Shown one piece after another: positions 7,982 through 16,810 of a stretch of DNA of 64,000 nt. The notes below the pieces were generated by a model. It was not told where the DNA came from. It saw only the letters and a program-made list of their open reading frames with translations, and made no database searches. The stretch's first letter is position 1; every line of letters begins with the position of its first letter. The translations under genes were made by a program, and so were the position numbers. This DNA is from Paenibacillus xylanilyticus (GTDB lineage Bacteria > Bacillota > Bacilli > Paenibacillales > Paenibacillaceae), in contig NZ_JABMCB010000206.1 in assembly GCF_013359935.1 (NCBI RefSeq), positions 548,769 to 612,768 of the forward strand, given 5' to 3'.

Positions 7982-10633
7982 ATGACTACGAACAAATTGT
8001 CGCACAAGCTGGAAGGACTCAGTGAAAAAATATTTTTGGACCGATACGCCTGGAAGGATGCCGATCCGAACCATGCCAAGGCAGGGGATGTTGTACTCGT
8101 CCTGACCAAAGATGATCCCAAGTTTCCAACAAAAGAAGTAGGCGAAATCATCGAACGTCAAGGTCAGATGGTGAAGGTGAAAACCCGCAGCGGAGATATG
8201 ATCCAGACGGAAGTGGAGAAGCTTACGTTGAATATAGAAAGAACACCGGAGGAGATGTGGGATCGGCTGGCGAAAGCGATGGCCTCGGTGGAGTCTACTC
8301 CTGAAGAGCAGCAAAAATGGGAATCCAAGTTCCGCGCTGTATTGGATGATTGGAAGCTGGTGCCTGGGGGCCGAATTGCTGCTGGTGCAGGTGCAAGCGA
8401 CGAATTGACCCTTTTCAATTGTTACGTCATTCCATCTCCTGAGGACAGCAGAGGTGGCATCATGAAAACGTTGACTGAAATGACGGAGATTATGGCTCGC
8501 GGTGGCGGAGTAGGCATCAACCTGTCGTCACTCCGTCCGCGTCGTGCAGTTGTAAAAGGGGTGAATGGATCTTCCAGTGGTTCGGTATCCTGGGGCGGTT
8601 TGTTCAGTTATACCACGGGATTGATTGAGCAGGGTGGCAGCCGCCGCGGAGCGCTCATGCTGATGATGAACGATTGGCATCCGGATATCATGGACTTTAT
8701 TACAGTCAAACAAACAATGGGCCAGGTCACCAATGCCAATCTCTCGGTATGTGTGAGCAACGCATTTATGGAGGCCGTCAAGCAGGACGGCGACTGGCAG
8801 CTTGTTTTTCCGGATACGAGCGACCCGGATTATGACACCGAGTGGAACGGGGACCTGCAGCAATGGAAAGAGGCCGGGCACCCGGTAATCCATTACCGTA
8901 CAGTAAAAGCGAGGGAAATATGGCATACGATTATTGAATCGGCCTGGAAATCAGCGGAACCTGGGGTTGTATTTATGGAGTATTACAACCAGATGTCGAA
9001 CAGTTGGTATTTTAATCCGATCATATGTACGAATCCATGCGGGGAACAGGGCCTGCCGGGATGGGGTGTGTGCAATCTGTCGGCCATTAACTTATCCAAA
9101 TTTTACGATGAGGCCAGTCATGATGTGGCGTGGAGGGATCTGGCGGAGACAACACGCATCTCGGCGAGATTTTTGGACAATGTGATCGATGCAACGCCTT
9201 ATCATTTTGAAGAAAATAAAAAGAATCAGCAGCGGGAGCGTCGGGTTGGACTTGGCACGATGGGACTGGCAGAGCTGATGATCAAGCTGCGCATCCGGTA
9301 CGGCAGTCCGGAATCGCTTGAATTTTTGGATAAACTGTATGGTTTCATTGCGAGAGAGGCATATCTCGCATCAGCAGATATTGCGGCAGAGAAAGGCGCT
9401 TTCCCGGCCTTTGAGGTGGAACCGTACTTACAGAGCGGATTTATGAAAAAAATGGTCGAGACCTATCCAGAAGTGGGAGAGGCCATCCGCAAACAAGGCA
9501 TTCGTAACGTAACACTGATCACGCAGGCCCCAACAGGGAGCACCGGAACGATGGTGGGTACGTCAACAGGGATTGAACCGTATTTTGCTTTTAAATATTT
9601 CCGCCAAAGCCGGCTCGGTTATGACGAGCAGTTTGTCCCGATTGCGCAGGAGTGGCTGAATGAACACCCTGGTGAGGAATTGCCCGATTATTATGTGACA
9701 GCGATGGATCTGTCAGCAGAAAATCACATCCGGGTACAGGCCGCGATTCAGCAATGGGTCGATAGCTCCATTTCAAAAACAGCCAACTGTCCGGCTGATT
9801 TTACCGTGGAGGATACGGCGCAGTTGTATGAGCTTGCTTTCGACTTGGGTTGTAAGGGTGTAACGATCTACCGGGATGGCAGCCGTGATGTACAGGTCCT
9901 GTCGACGACGAAGAAGGAAGAGGCGAAGAGTGAAGCCAGCAGCGAGACAAAAGGGGCAAAAGAGGAGACTACAGCAACGATGGCCAGCACCCTTCCTTCA
10001 GGGTCTGCGGTGACGGAGCCGGAAGGCAAGACATTCGTGAATTCCTCGTCTTCTGCTAAAGTGCTGGATAAACAATACAAGAGCCGTCCACAGGTGCTGC
10101 GCGGTGCAACGTATAAAATTAACACACCATTTGGCATGGCATACATTACGATTAACGACCTGGACGGCATTCCGGCGGAGATCTTCCTGAACGTGGGTAA
10201 AGCTGGATCAGATGTATTCGCCATGGCTGAAGCGCTCGGAAGAGTTTGCTCCCTGTTCCTGCGATACGGTGACCATGGACATAAAGTAGAGCTGTTGATC
10301 AAACATTTAAAAGGCATCGGAGGCTCGGGAGCAATCGGCTTCGGAGTGAACCGGGTCGAGTCCATCGCAGACGCAGTTGCCAAAGCGCTCGAGAGTCACG
10401 TACAGAGCACAGCTGAGGTACACGAGGCTGATTCAATTGAAGTCAATGATCCGTTTGCTATCGGGAGTTCGAAAGAAGGGGATGTTGGGCTGCAGGAGAA
10501 AAAGAATGGTGGCGAAGAACGAAGCACCTTTGGCGAGTCCAGGGATTTATGTCCTTCTTGCGGATCAGCATCTCTGATTAATATGGAAGGCTGCAAGACG
10601 TGCAGCAATTGTGGTTATAGCAAATGCAGCTGA
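7982..10633 (+). CDS. nrdJ: Adenosylcobalamin-dependent (class II) ribonucleoside-diphosphate reductase
   Basis: An 883-residue enzyme that reduces ribonucleotides to deoxyribonucleotides using a radical made from coenzyme B12, so it needs no oxygen. Seen: the first redox cysteine C147 in FNCYVIPSPED; the thiyl-radical motif NPCGEQ with C353 and E355; the phosphate loop QAPTGSTGTMVGTSTG; C603 and C624 in the barrel end (NCPADF and LGCKGV). A TSCPD-type domain follows at about residues 700-800 (INTPFGMAYITIND), and a C-terminal zinc ribbon (CPSCG and CSNCGYSKC) supplies the shuttle cysteines. The ATG at 7982 follows GGGGAGG with 12-base spacing; a GTG at 7940 in frame has no ribosome site. The linker at about residues 635-690 is Ser, Ala and Glu rich. 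It is a single-gene unit closed by a terminator. Confidence 0.93.
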   Translation: MTTNKLSHKLEGLSEKIFLDRYAWKDADPNHAKAGDVVLVLTKDDPKFPTKEVGEIIERQGQMVKVKTRSGDMIQTEVEKLTLNIERTPEEMWDRLAKAMASVESTPEEQQKWESKFRAVLDDWKLVPGGRIAAGAGASDELTLFNCYVIPSPEDSRGGIMKTLTEMTEIMARGGGVGINLSSLRPRRAVVKGVNGSSSGSVSWGGLFSYTTGLIEQGGSRRGALMLMMNDWHPDIMDFITVKQTMGQVTNANLSVCVSNAFMEAVKQDGDWQLVFPDTSDPDYDTEWNGDLQQWKEAGHPVIHYRTVKAREIWHTIIESAWKSAEPGVVFMEYYNQMSNSWYFNPIICTNPCGEQGLPGWGVCNLSAINLSKFYDEASHDVAWRDLAETTRISARFLDNVIDATPYHFEENKKNQQRERRVGLGTMGLAELMIKLRIRYGSPESLEFLDKLYGFIAREAYLASADIAAEKGAFPAFEVEPYLQSGFMKKMVETYPEVGEAIRKQGIRNVTLITQAPTGSTGTMVGTSTGIEPYFAFKYFRQSRLGYDEQFVPIAQEWLNEHPGEELPDYYVTAMDLSAENHIRVQAAIQQWVDSSISKTANCPADFTVEDTAQLYELAFDLGCKGVTIYRDGSRDVQVLSTTKKEEAKSEASSETKGAKEETTATMASTLPSGSAVTEPEGKTFVNSSSSAKVLDKQYKSRPQVLRGATYKINTPFGMAYITINDLDGIPAEIFLNVGKAGSDVFAMAEALGRVCSLFLRYGDHGHKVELLIKHLKGIGGSGAIGFGVNRVESIADAVAKALESHVQSTAEVHEADSIEVNDPFAIGSSKEGDVGLQEKKNGGEERSTFGESRDLCPSCGSASLINMEGCKTCSNCGYSKCS

Positions 10634-10658
10634 TGGAAGACATGCACATATCTTCAGT

Positions 10659-10690
10659 AAAAAAGCGGGCAGATTCTTGTCCGCTTTTTT
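10659..10690 (+). terminator. Terminator after nrdJ
   Basis: AAAAAGCGG pairs with CCGCTTTTTT. The hairpin lies about 25 bases past the stop. Confidence 0.85.
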
Positions 10691-11132
10691 GCCTGTTTGC
10701 TAAATGAGTACAAAGTCATGAAATAACCACTTGTATTCCGTACGTTCCAATATATCGCATACTTGATGATGGGACTGAAGAGAAGATTCATCCGTTCCAC
10801 ACCCAGGGTCCTAGGCACGCAGAAGCAATTATGAGCAAAACTTTCAATCGTCCTCGGGATAGGTTTATAATGGTTAGTGCTGCTGAGTAAGTGGGCAGCT
10901 TTTTTTGTTTTGATTTGCCAGTGAGGTAATATTACCCAGTCGAAGAAAAAGACTGTATTAAACGACAATTTTGGAGTATGATTTTACAGCTATATAAGCT
11001 GGCAGGAAAGGTTACATCGTTTCATCGCTTTGTAACTACTACTGTAATTTATCTCGCTGCGCTTGAGCGTATAATGCTAAGCGTGAGTGTTGAACGATAT
11101 ATTGGAAATGAATGACGAAAGGTGCAATACGT
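10691..11132. other. Intergenic stretch of about 440 bases
   Basis: I see no supported gene. A short GCTGC / GCAGC hairpin followed by seven T residues lies at about 10879-10906, with a TATAAT hexamer just before it at 10866, which together could bound a very short RNA. Another TATAAT lies at 11070-11075, but no matching -35 site is clear. The minus-strand ORF at 10654-10968 is rejected. Confidence 0.4.
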
Positions 11133-11243
11133 ATGTTAATGACAACCAGAAACACAATGAGAAGCGTAGATGATTTGCAATCGCCCCATACACCAATGAT
11201 GTCAACCAGCAACAAGGAGGGGCGCTCATGTCACAAACGTTGA
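11133..11243 (+). CDS. Possible 36-codon leader ORF overlapping the acyltransferase start
   Basis: An ATG at 11133, preceded by AAAGGTG, opens a 36-codon frame. It runs through the acyltransferase ribosome site and ends with TGA at 11241-11243, 16 bases inside the next gene in another frame. The peptide (starting MLMTTRNTMRSVDD, ending EGRSCHKR) resembles nothing I know. The layout would allow translational coupling. It may be chance, as there is no homology evidence. Confidence 0.25.
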   Translation: MLMTTRNTMRSVDDLQSPHTPMMSTSNKEGRSCHKR

Positions 11244-13315
11244 AAAGCAGGCGTCATATGAACGGACTGGATGGCTTGCGGGCCATTGCCGTGCTTGCTG
11301 TAGTTGCGTATCATCTGAATTTGAGTTTTATTCCCGGCGGTTTGCTCGGTGTCGGCATCTTCTTTGTTTTATCAGGTTACCTGATTACGGATATTCTTGT
11401 GTCCCAATGGCAGGAACATGGGCGCATTTCACTCGGTGATTTTTGGATGCGCAGAATCAGGCGCTTGGTGCCTGGCATGCTCACCGTGACAGCAGTTGTA
11501 ATGGTTTGGCTGCTCTTCACAGATCCTTCCCGGCTTGCTGCCCTGCGTGGGGACATTGTTTCGGGTGTTTTATACATAAGCAATTGGTGGTATATCTTTC
11601 ATCACGTATCCTATTTTGAAAGTTTTGGTCCTCCATCCCCGTTCGGACATTTCTGGTCGCTCGCGGTGGAAGAACAATTCTACATGGTGTGGCCGTTAAT
11701 TCTGATCGCTTCGATCATGGTGTTCAAAAGAAAGGGATGGCTCGTTGTCTTTATTGTAGTGGCTGCTGAATTATCTGCTGGTGCAATGGCGATCATGTAC
11801 AATCCGGATCTGGATCCGAGCCGTGTATATTATGGTACGGATACCCGGGCGTTCGCGCTGCTGGCTGGTGCTGCACTCGCTGTAGTGTGGCCAAGCCGCA
11901 ACCTGTCACCTTCCCTTGCGAGCCTTAATCGAGTCGTACTCGACGTATCGGGTGTGGCAGCACTGGCCCTGCTGATCTACATGATGCTGAACAGCAGTGA
12001 ATATGAACCTTCGCTGTACCAAGGTGGGATGGTCCTTCAAGCCATAGCAACAACGCTGCTGGTCGCTGTGCTTGCACACCCTTCTTCCTTTTTGGCACGC
12101 CTAGTTGGTGCCAAGCCACTGCGATGGATTGGTGAACGCTCCTATGGACTTTATCTCTGGCATTACCCCGTGATCGTCCTGACGAGTCCGGCCGTTGATA
12201 CGGGGGAATTCCACCCGGTTCGAATGATTTTGCAGGTGGCCGCAACGGTAGTCCTGGCATCACTGTCATTAAAGTATATTGAGAATCCGATCCGTCACAA
12301 TGGATTCCGAGATACCTGGTCCCGGTTGTGGGAGAAAGGATGGAACGGGCATGGTACTCATCAAACCTGGCTGAAGCGGGCAGGACTGCTGATGTCTGTT
12401 CTGTTCATGTGCTTCACAGTGTCCCAAATGATGATCACATCTGCCGCGAATTCCGATTCACATTCCGTGTCCATGTCCACCACATTGAACAGCGAGCATT
12501 CTGTATATGAAGAGAAAGGGCAGGATGTGCTTCCGGCTCCTGTAGACACTTCTGGGTCCGGCCAAAAGACTGCTGAACCGCAGAAGAACGACAAACCTGC
12601 CGAGGATGCTGGCGACCAGCAAAGTCAACCCGAGCAGCAAACGTCGAAGCCGGATACATCTGCTCAGCCGGAAGTCTCAACACCCGATGAAGGAGAAGGC
12701 ACCGCCGCGGATAACCCGAGCCAGGCGACTGAGAATTCTTCAGGAGAGACTGATCATCCAGGTGATGCCGGTATCGATAAATCGAAGGATCCGGATCAAA
12801 CTGGAGATTCGTCCCAAGCGGATGGGGAAACAGCTCCTCCTGCTGAAGACGGAAAGGTTCACTATACCGTCATAGGGGACTCGGTCATTTTGGACGCCAA
12901 GCCTTACCTGGAACAGAATGTGTCGGGAGTTTACGTGGACGGTCATGTTGGGCGTCAGATGTGGGAGGCAGCCGATGTGCTGGACGGGCTCAAACGAAAC
13001 GATCAATTGGGCGGTCAGGTGGTGCTGGAACTAGGAACCAATGGTTCATTCAATTCCAAAAGTCTGAAATCAGTGCTTGATTACCTTAAAGATGAAGATC
13101 ATGTGTATCTGGTTACCGTGCGGGTTCCCCGTCCTTGGGAACGAACGGTTAACAAAGCACTGAATGAAGCAGCCTCAGCGTACAATAACGTTTCCCTCAT
13201 TGACTGGCACAGTGCAAGTGAAGGACACGACGAATATTTTGAAAAAGACGGCGTGCATCTGACGAAAGAAGGCTCTGAAGCTTTTGCGACACTCATCCAA
13301 AGCAGTATGCAATAA
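11228..13315 (+). CDS. OatA-like membrane acyltransferase with C-terminal SGNH domain
   Basis: A 695-residue two-part enzyme. Residues 1-400 are the acyltransferase-3 membrane domain with about ten to eleven helices; early motifs are GLDGLRAIAVLAVV, FFVLSGYLIT and RRIRRLVPG, then SLAVEEQFYMVWP. A linker of about 120 residues (420-540) is rich in Ser, Pro, Gln, Asp and Glu. The SGNH hydrolase-like domain follows: nucleophile S552 in VIGDSV, the ELGTNG block, and the D674 / H677 pair in DGVHLT. OatA-type proteins move acetyl groups from inside to outside and put them on peptidoglycan muramic acid or on secondary polymers, giving lysozyme resistance. The acceptor here is not certain. The start follows AAGGAGGGG. 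The gene stands alone with its own terminator. Confidence 0.88.
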   Translation: MSQTLKSRRHMNGLDGLRAIAVLAVVAYHLNLSFIPGGLLGVGIFFVLSGYLITDILVSQWQEHGRISLGDFWMRRIRRLVPGMLTVTAVVMVWLLFTDPSRLAALRGDIVSGVLYISNWWYIFHHVSYFESFGPPSPFGHFWSLAVEEQFYMVWPLILIASIMVFKRKGWLVVFIVVAAELSAGAMAIMYNPDLDPSRVYYGTDTRAFALLAGAALAVVWPSRNLSPSLASLNRVVLDVSGVAALALLIYMMLNSSEYEPSLYQGGMVLQAIATTLLVAVLAHPSSFLARLVGAKPLRWIGERSYGLYLWHYPVIVLTSPAVDTGEFHPVRMILQVAATVVLASLSLKYIENPIRHNGFRDTWSRLWEKGWNGHGTHQTWLKRAGLLMSVLFMCFTVSQMMITSAANSDSHSVSMSTTLNSEHSVYEEKGQDVLPAPVDTSGSGQKTAEPQKNDKPAEDAGDQQSQPEQQTSKPDTSAQPEVSTPDEGEGTAADNPSQATENSSGETDHPGDAGIDKSKDPDQTGDSSQADGETAPPAEDGKVHYTVIGDSVILDAKPYLEQNVSGVYVDGHVGRQMWEAADVLDGLKRNDQLGGQVVLELGTNGSFNSKSLKSVLDYLKDEDHVYLVTVRVPRPWERTVNKALNEAASAYNNVSLIDWHSASEGHDEYFEKDGVHLTKEGSEAFATLIQSSMQ

Positions 13316-13362
13316 ATCAGAACTTATTCTCTTTCTTATTAAATAAACTTGGTTTCATAAGG

Positions 13363-13388
13363 AGCTCTCACATTCGAGAGCTTTTTTT
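13363..13388 (+). terminator. Terminator after the acyltransferase gene
   Basis: AGCTCTC pairs with GAGAGCT, followed by seven T residues. It separates the acyltransferase from the mannoside cluster. Confidence 0.85.
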
Positions 13389-13466
13389 GTTTAAAGGGAA
13401 GTGCTCCATCGGAACGGGCATCCGATATTTTTCACCCCTGCATCCGTGGATCGTCACCTTACGGTA

Positions 13467-13480
13467 TGATAGCGTTACCA
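13467..13480 (+). promoter_or_regulatory. Candidate cre (CcpA) site before the mannoside cluster
   Basis: TGATAGCGTTACCA differs at two positions from the cre consensus TGWAANCGNTNWCA. It lies about 40 bases before the binding-protein start and overlaps a TATGAT hexamer, as expected for catabolite repression. Confidence 0.4.
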
Positions 13481-13521
13481 TTTACAATAAGGATATTCAA
13501 TCAGCCAAGGGGGAGATAGAG

Positions 13522-14835
13522 ATGTTGAGAAAATGGCTTTCGGGATTCGTGGCAATTGCCTTGTTTTCGATGGTACTTGCAGCCTGCAGCGGCGGTGATG
13601 CATCGGAAGGAACGGGCAGCAAAGATAAAGTGACCGTGACACTTTGGCATAACTGGACCGGACAGGATGCAAAAGCGGTAGCGATGCGTAAAATCATCGA
13701 AGATTTCCGGGCAGCACATCCCGATATTGAAGTGGTGGATGAGGGGCTGCCCACAGATGGTCTCAAAACAAGGCTCCGCACCGTAGCAGCTGCGAATGAA
13801 ATGCCGGACCTGTTTGTGATGTGGCCGGATGCGATGACAAAAGAATTTGTAAAAGGCGATCTGCTGCAGCCAATTAATGCGGAGCTGGACGCGAAACCGG
13901 AGTGGAAGGGCAACTTTATCCCGAACGCACTGGACGGATATACGGTTGACGGAAACATCTACTCCGTGCCGATGAATCTGGCGCCAAGTTCCTTCATTTA
14001 TTACAACGAGGCACTGTTTAAACAGTATAACGTCAAAGTTCCTGAGACGTGGGCCGAGCTGGAGCAGGCGATTGCTACGTTTAACGAACACGAGGTTATT
14101 CCAATGGCACTGGGTAACAAGGCAAACTGGGTCGCCCAATCGACGATTTTCAGTACACTGGCTGACCGGATTACGGGCACAGATTGGTTCCTGAAGGCAG
14201 CAGCCCAGGATGGCGCAAGTTTTACCGATCCACAGTTCATCGAGGCGTTAAACAAGATGCAGCAGCTCGGGAACAGCAAAGCCTTCCAGGATGGTTTCAA
14301 CAGTATTGACGAGACCCAGATGATGCAGCTGTACTTCCAGGGAAAAGCAGCGATGGTCATGAATGGTGGATGGGCTTTGGCGAACCTGGTGAATAACGCA
14401 CCTGAAGAGGTGTTGAACAACACACATATCACCATTCTTCCCCCAGTGGACGGAGGACAGGGTGAGCCAAGAACAACCTCAGGCGTGGTTGGTACCGGTC
14501 TTGGTGTAAGCAAAAAGCTGAGCGGGGCCCAAAAAGAGGCAGCGATGGAGCTGTTCTACGCGCTGGCGGGTCCTGACGGTCAGAAGGCGACGCTGGACAG
14601 CAGTACTTTGGTCAGTTACAAGATTGATCTGGACAAATCCAAAGCACACCCTTTGTTCGTGGAATTATATGATTTGATGCAGGAAGTGAAGATTAATCCG
14701 GTTTACGATTCCAAGCTGGGATCTGCAACAGTAGAGGTCATCAATAATGGACTGCAGGAACTGCTGATGGGTGGGAAAGCAGAAGATATCGCCGCCAAAA
14801 TTCAGGCTGCACAGGCCAACGCCGTTGGCAATTAA
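13522..14835 (+). CDS. Sugar-binding lipoprotein of the mannoside importer
   Basis: A 437-residue family-1 extracellular solute-binding protein. The signal peptide ends in the lipobox VLAAC, so C22 would be lipidated. The fold is that of maltose-type binders: VTLWHNWTGQDAKA at the N-terminus, PDLFVMWPDA, then SVPMNLAPSSFIYYNE, and the FQGKAAMVMNGGWAL motif typical of the clade. It would capture oligosaccharides outside the membrane and deliver them to the next two gene products. The ATG at 13522 has GGGGGAG before it and starts exactly at the signal peptide; the frame is open further upstream but without a signal. A terminator-like hairpin follows, probably giving more of this protein than of the permeases. 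The mannoside substrate is inferred from the GH2 enzyme at the end of the cluster. Confidence 0.88.
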   Translation: MLRKWLSGFVAIALFSMVLAACSGGDASEGTGSKDKVTVTLWHNWTGQDAKAVAMRKIIEDFRAAHPDIEVVDEGLPTDGLKTRLRTVAAANEMPDLFVMWPDAMTKEFVKGDLLQPINAELDAKPEWKGNFIPNALDGYTVDGNIYSVPMNLAPSSFIYYNEALFKQYNVKVPETWAELEQAIATFNEHEVIPMALGNKANWVAQSTIFSTLADRITGTDWFLKAAAQDGASFTDPQFIEALNKMQQLGNSKAFQDGFNSIDETQMMQLYFQGKAAMVMNGGWALANLVNNAPEEVLNNTHITILPPVDGGQGEPRTTSGVVGTGLGVSKKLSGAQKEAAMELFYALAGPDGQKATLDSSTLVSYKIDLDKSKAHPLFVELYDLMQEVKINPVYDSKLGSATVEVINNGLQELLMGGKAEDIAAKIQAAQANAVGN

Positions 14836-14912
14836 CAAGTTAGATTTGAGGTCAGGATGAAACGTTAAATTGGTCCAATGATCCGAACTCATAATGATTG
14901 CAAAGAAGAGAT

Positions 14913-14942
14913 TACCCCTTCCCGGCAGGGGAGGGGTTTTCC
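14913..14942 (+). terminator. Intercistronic hairpin between binding protein and permeases
   Basis: ACCCCTTCCC / GGGGAGGGGT forms a strong stem with a four-base loop and a TTTTCC tail. Inside an operon such a partial terminator or 3'-end stabiliser raises binding-protein levels above permease levels. Confidence 0.65.
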
Positions 14943-15008
14943 GTTTCCTTTGGCAAGAATCACATGTATTAGAGGTTAGGTAAGGCATTAATGAAGGGAA
15001 GTGACTGA

Positions 15009-15887
15009 ATGAACGCTTTGCGCAGTCGTCGTTTTATCATGCTGGGGCTTGCTCCGGCAATCATCATATATGCGTTGTTTGTATTTGTGCCGGTTGTATG
15101 GTCAGCCTATTACGGTTTCTTCAACTGGTCCGGAATCGGAGAGTCCAATTATATTGGCCTGAACAACTATGTGGAGATATGGCACGACCCCGTATTCTGG
15201 CGGGCACTGAAAAACAACGTCATTTTTGTTCTGGCTTCCGTGTTTGGGCAAATCCCGTTAGCACTGATGCTTGCGGTCATATTACACAAAAGCAATCCGC
15301 TCCAGCGCTTCCTGCGCTCCGCTGTTTTTCTGCCAATGGTCTTATCTACTGTGGTCATCGGTATGATCTGGCAATATATCTATCATCCACAGATCGGAAT
15401 TTTGAATTTCCTGCTGGATGCAATGGGGCTTGAGAGCTGGAAGCTGCAATGGCTGTCTGACGACAAGATTGCGATCTTCTCTCTCGTACCGCCGCTGCTC
15501 TGGAGTTTTGTTGGCCTGTACCTCATTATTTTCATCTCGGCGCTGCAAAACATCCCAGGTGAAATTCACGACGCTGCCAAAATGGACGGCGCATCAGGAA
15601 TCCGTAAGCTGGTTTCGATTTCTCTTCCCATGATCTGGGGAACGGTGCAGGTTGCGATTATTCTGTGCATTTCAGGCAGTCTGAAATCCTTTGATCTGGT
15701 GTACATCATGACCAAAGGCGGTCCGGCTCATGCCACAGAACTGCTCGCTACGTATATGTATAACTCAACCTTCACGACTTATCGCTATGGTTTCGGGAGT
15801 GCCATCTCAACGACCATCGTGCTGATCTCCCTGCTGCTCATCGGAACAAGCCAGTGGGTGACCAGTCGTAAACGAAAAGAGAATTAA
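15009..15887 (+). CDS. Sugar ABC transporter permease (MalF/UgpA type)
   Basis: A 292-residue inner-membrane protein with six predicted helices, the first at about residues 12-32. The cytoplasmic EAA loop, which docks the ATPase, is IHDAAKMDGASGIRKLVSIS, near residues 180-200. The LSTVVIGMIWQYIYHPQIG segment is typical of UgpA-like permeases. It pairs with the MalG-type permease encoded 18 bases downstream. The start follows AAGGGAAGTG. No ATPase gene is present in the cluster. Confidence 0.92.
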   Translation: MNALRSRRFIMLGLAPAIIIYALFVFVPVVWSAYYGFFNWSGIGESNYIGLNNYVEIWHDPVFWRALKNNVIFVLASVFGQIPLALMLAVILHKSNPLQRFLRSAVFLPMVLSTVVIGMIWQYIYHPQIGILNFLLDAMGLESWKLQWLSDDKIAIFSLVPPLLWSFVGLYLIIFISALQNIPGEIHDAAKMDGASGIRKLVSISLPMIWGTVQVAIILCISGSLKSFDLVYIMTKGGPAHATELLATYMYNSTFTTYRYGFGSAISTTIVLISLLLIGTSQWVTSRKRKEN

Positions 15888-15905
15888 AGGAGAGGGGGAA
15901 CTGTA

Positions 15906-16781
15906 ATGAGTGTGACACCTGTAACGATGCCATCGCCTCGAAGTGATGGGGGCCATCCGGTTCGCCGCCTGCGCAGCGGAATTGTTTGGACGCTGCTGAC
16001 GGTGTATGGTATTTTAACATTGTATCCGTTTTACTGGCTTGTGATCAGTGCGTTTAAAACGAATGAAGATTTCTACAGCAGGCCTTTTGGTTTGCCGGCA
16101 CACTGGAACGTGGCCAATTTCAGCAATGCATGGGAAAGCTCCAGACTGGGAACGGCATTTGGCAATTCACTGGTTGTATCCGTGGGCTCACTAATTTTGA
16201 CCCTGTTTATTGCAGCGCTTGCTTCATTTATATTGGCCCGGTTCCAGTTCCGCTGGAAGGGTCTGGTCATGACCTTTTTCGTCGTAGGTATGCTGATTCC
16301 CATTCACAGCACACTGGTTCCATTGTTCATTCTAATGAAACAGATGTCCCTGCTGAATACGTATTGGGCATTGATCTTGCCATATACGGCGTTTGCACTG
16401 CCAACTGCCATTTTTGTACTCACGGCCTATCTGACTAGTGTACCAAGGGATATTGAAGAAGCGGCGTTTATCGATGGAACAGGCCTGTGGGGACTGTTTA
16501 CCCGGATCATGCTGCCCATGTCGGTGCCTGCCTTGTCCACAGTTACGATTCTGAGTTTTTTGCATGCGTGGAATGACTTTTCGTTTGCACTCGTGTTTAT
16601 TAACAAAACGGGATTGAAAACGTTACCGCTGGCCATTGCAAATTTCGCTGATGGATACCAGACGGACTATGGACTAACATTGGCCGCCATGACGCTGTCG
16701 GTTATTCCGACCATTATTCTATATCTTGTCTTTCAGGAACAGGTGATGAAAGGCATGACGGCTGGTGCGGTTAAGGGATAA
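15906..16781 (+). CDS. Sugar ABC transporter permease (MalG/UgpE type)
   Basis: A 291-residue inner-membrane protein, second half of the translocation channel. The signature TLYPFYWLVISAFKTNEDF is near the N-terminus, the EAA loop is IEEAAFIDGTGLWGLFTRI, and the protein ends with the family-typical QVMKGMTAGAVKG. A strong AAAGGAGAGGGGG site precedes the ATG. The following kinase gene begins 29 bases after the stop, so importer and regulators are likely one transcript. Confidence 0.92.
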   Translation: MSVTPVTMPSPRSDGGHPVRRLRSGIVWTLLTVYGILTLYPFYWLVISAFKTNEDFYSRPFGLPAHWNVANFSNAWESSRLGTAFGNSLVVSVGSLILTLFIAALASFILARFQFRWKGLVMTFFVVGMLIPIHSTLVPLFILMKQMSLLNTYWALILPYTAFALPTAIFVLTAYLTSVPRDIEEAAFIDGTGLWGLFTRIMLPMSVPALSTVTILSFLHAWNDFSFALVFINKTGLKTLPLAIANFADGYQTDYGLTLAAMTLSVIPTIILYLVFQEQVMKGMTAGAVKG

Positions 16782-16810
16782 ACGAAAGCGCATCCAGAGG
16801 AGGGAAAGAA

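Noticed and set aside
10654..10968. 104-codon minus-strand ORF after nrdJ
   Set aside because: No ribosome site, spans the nrdJ terminator, and the composition (many Tyr, Phe, Ser) resembles a chance frame.
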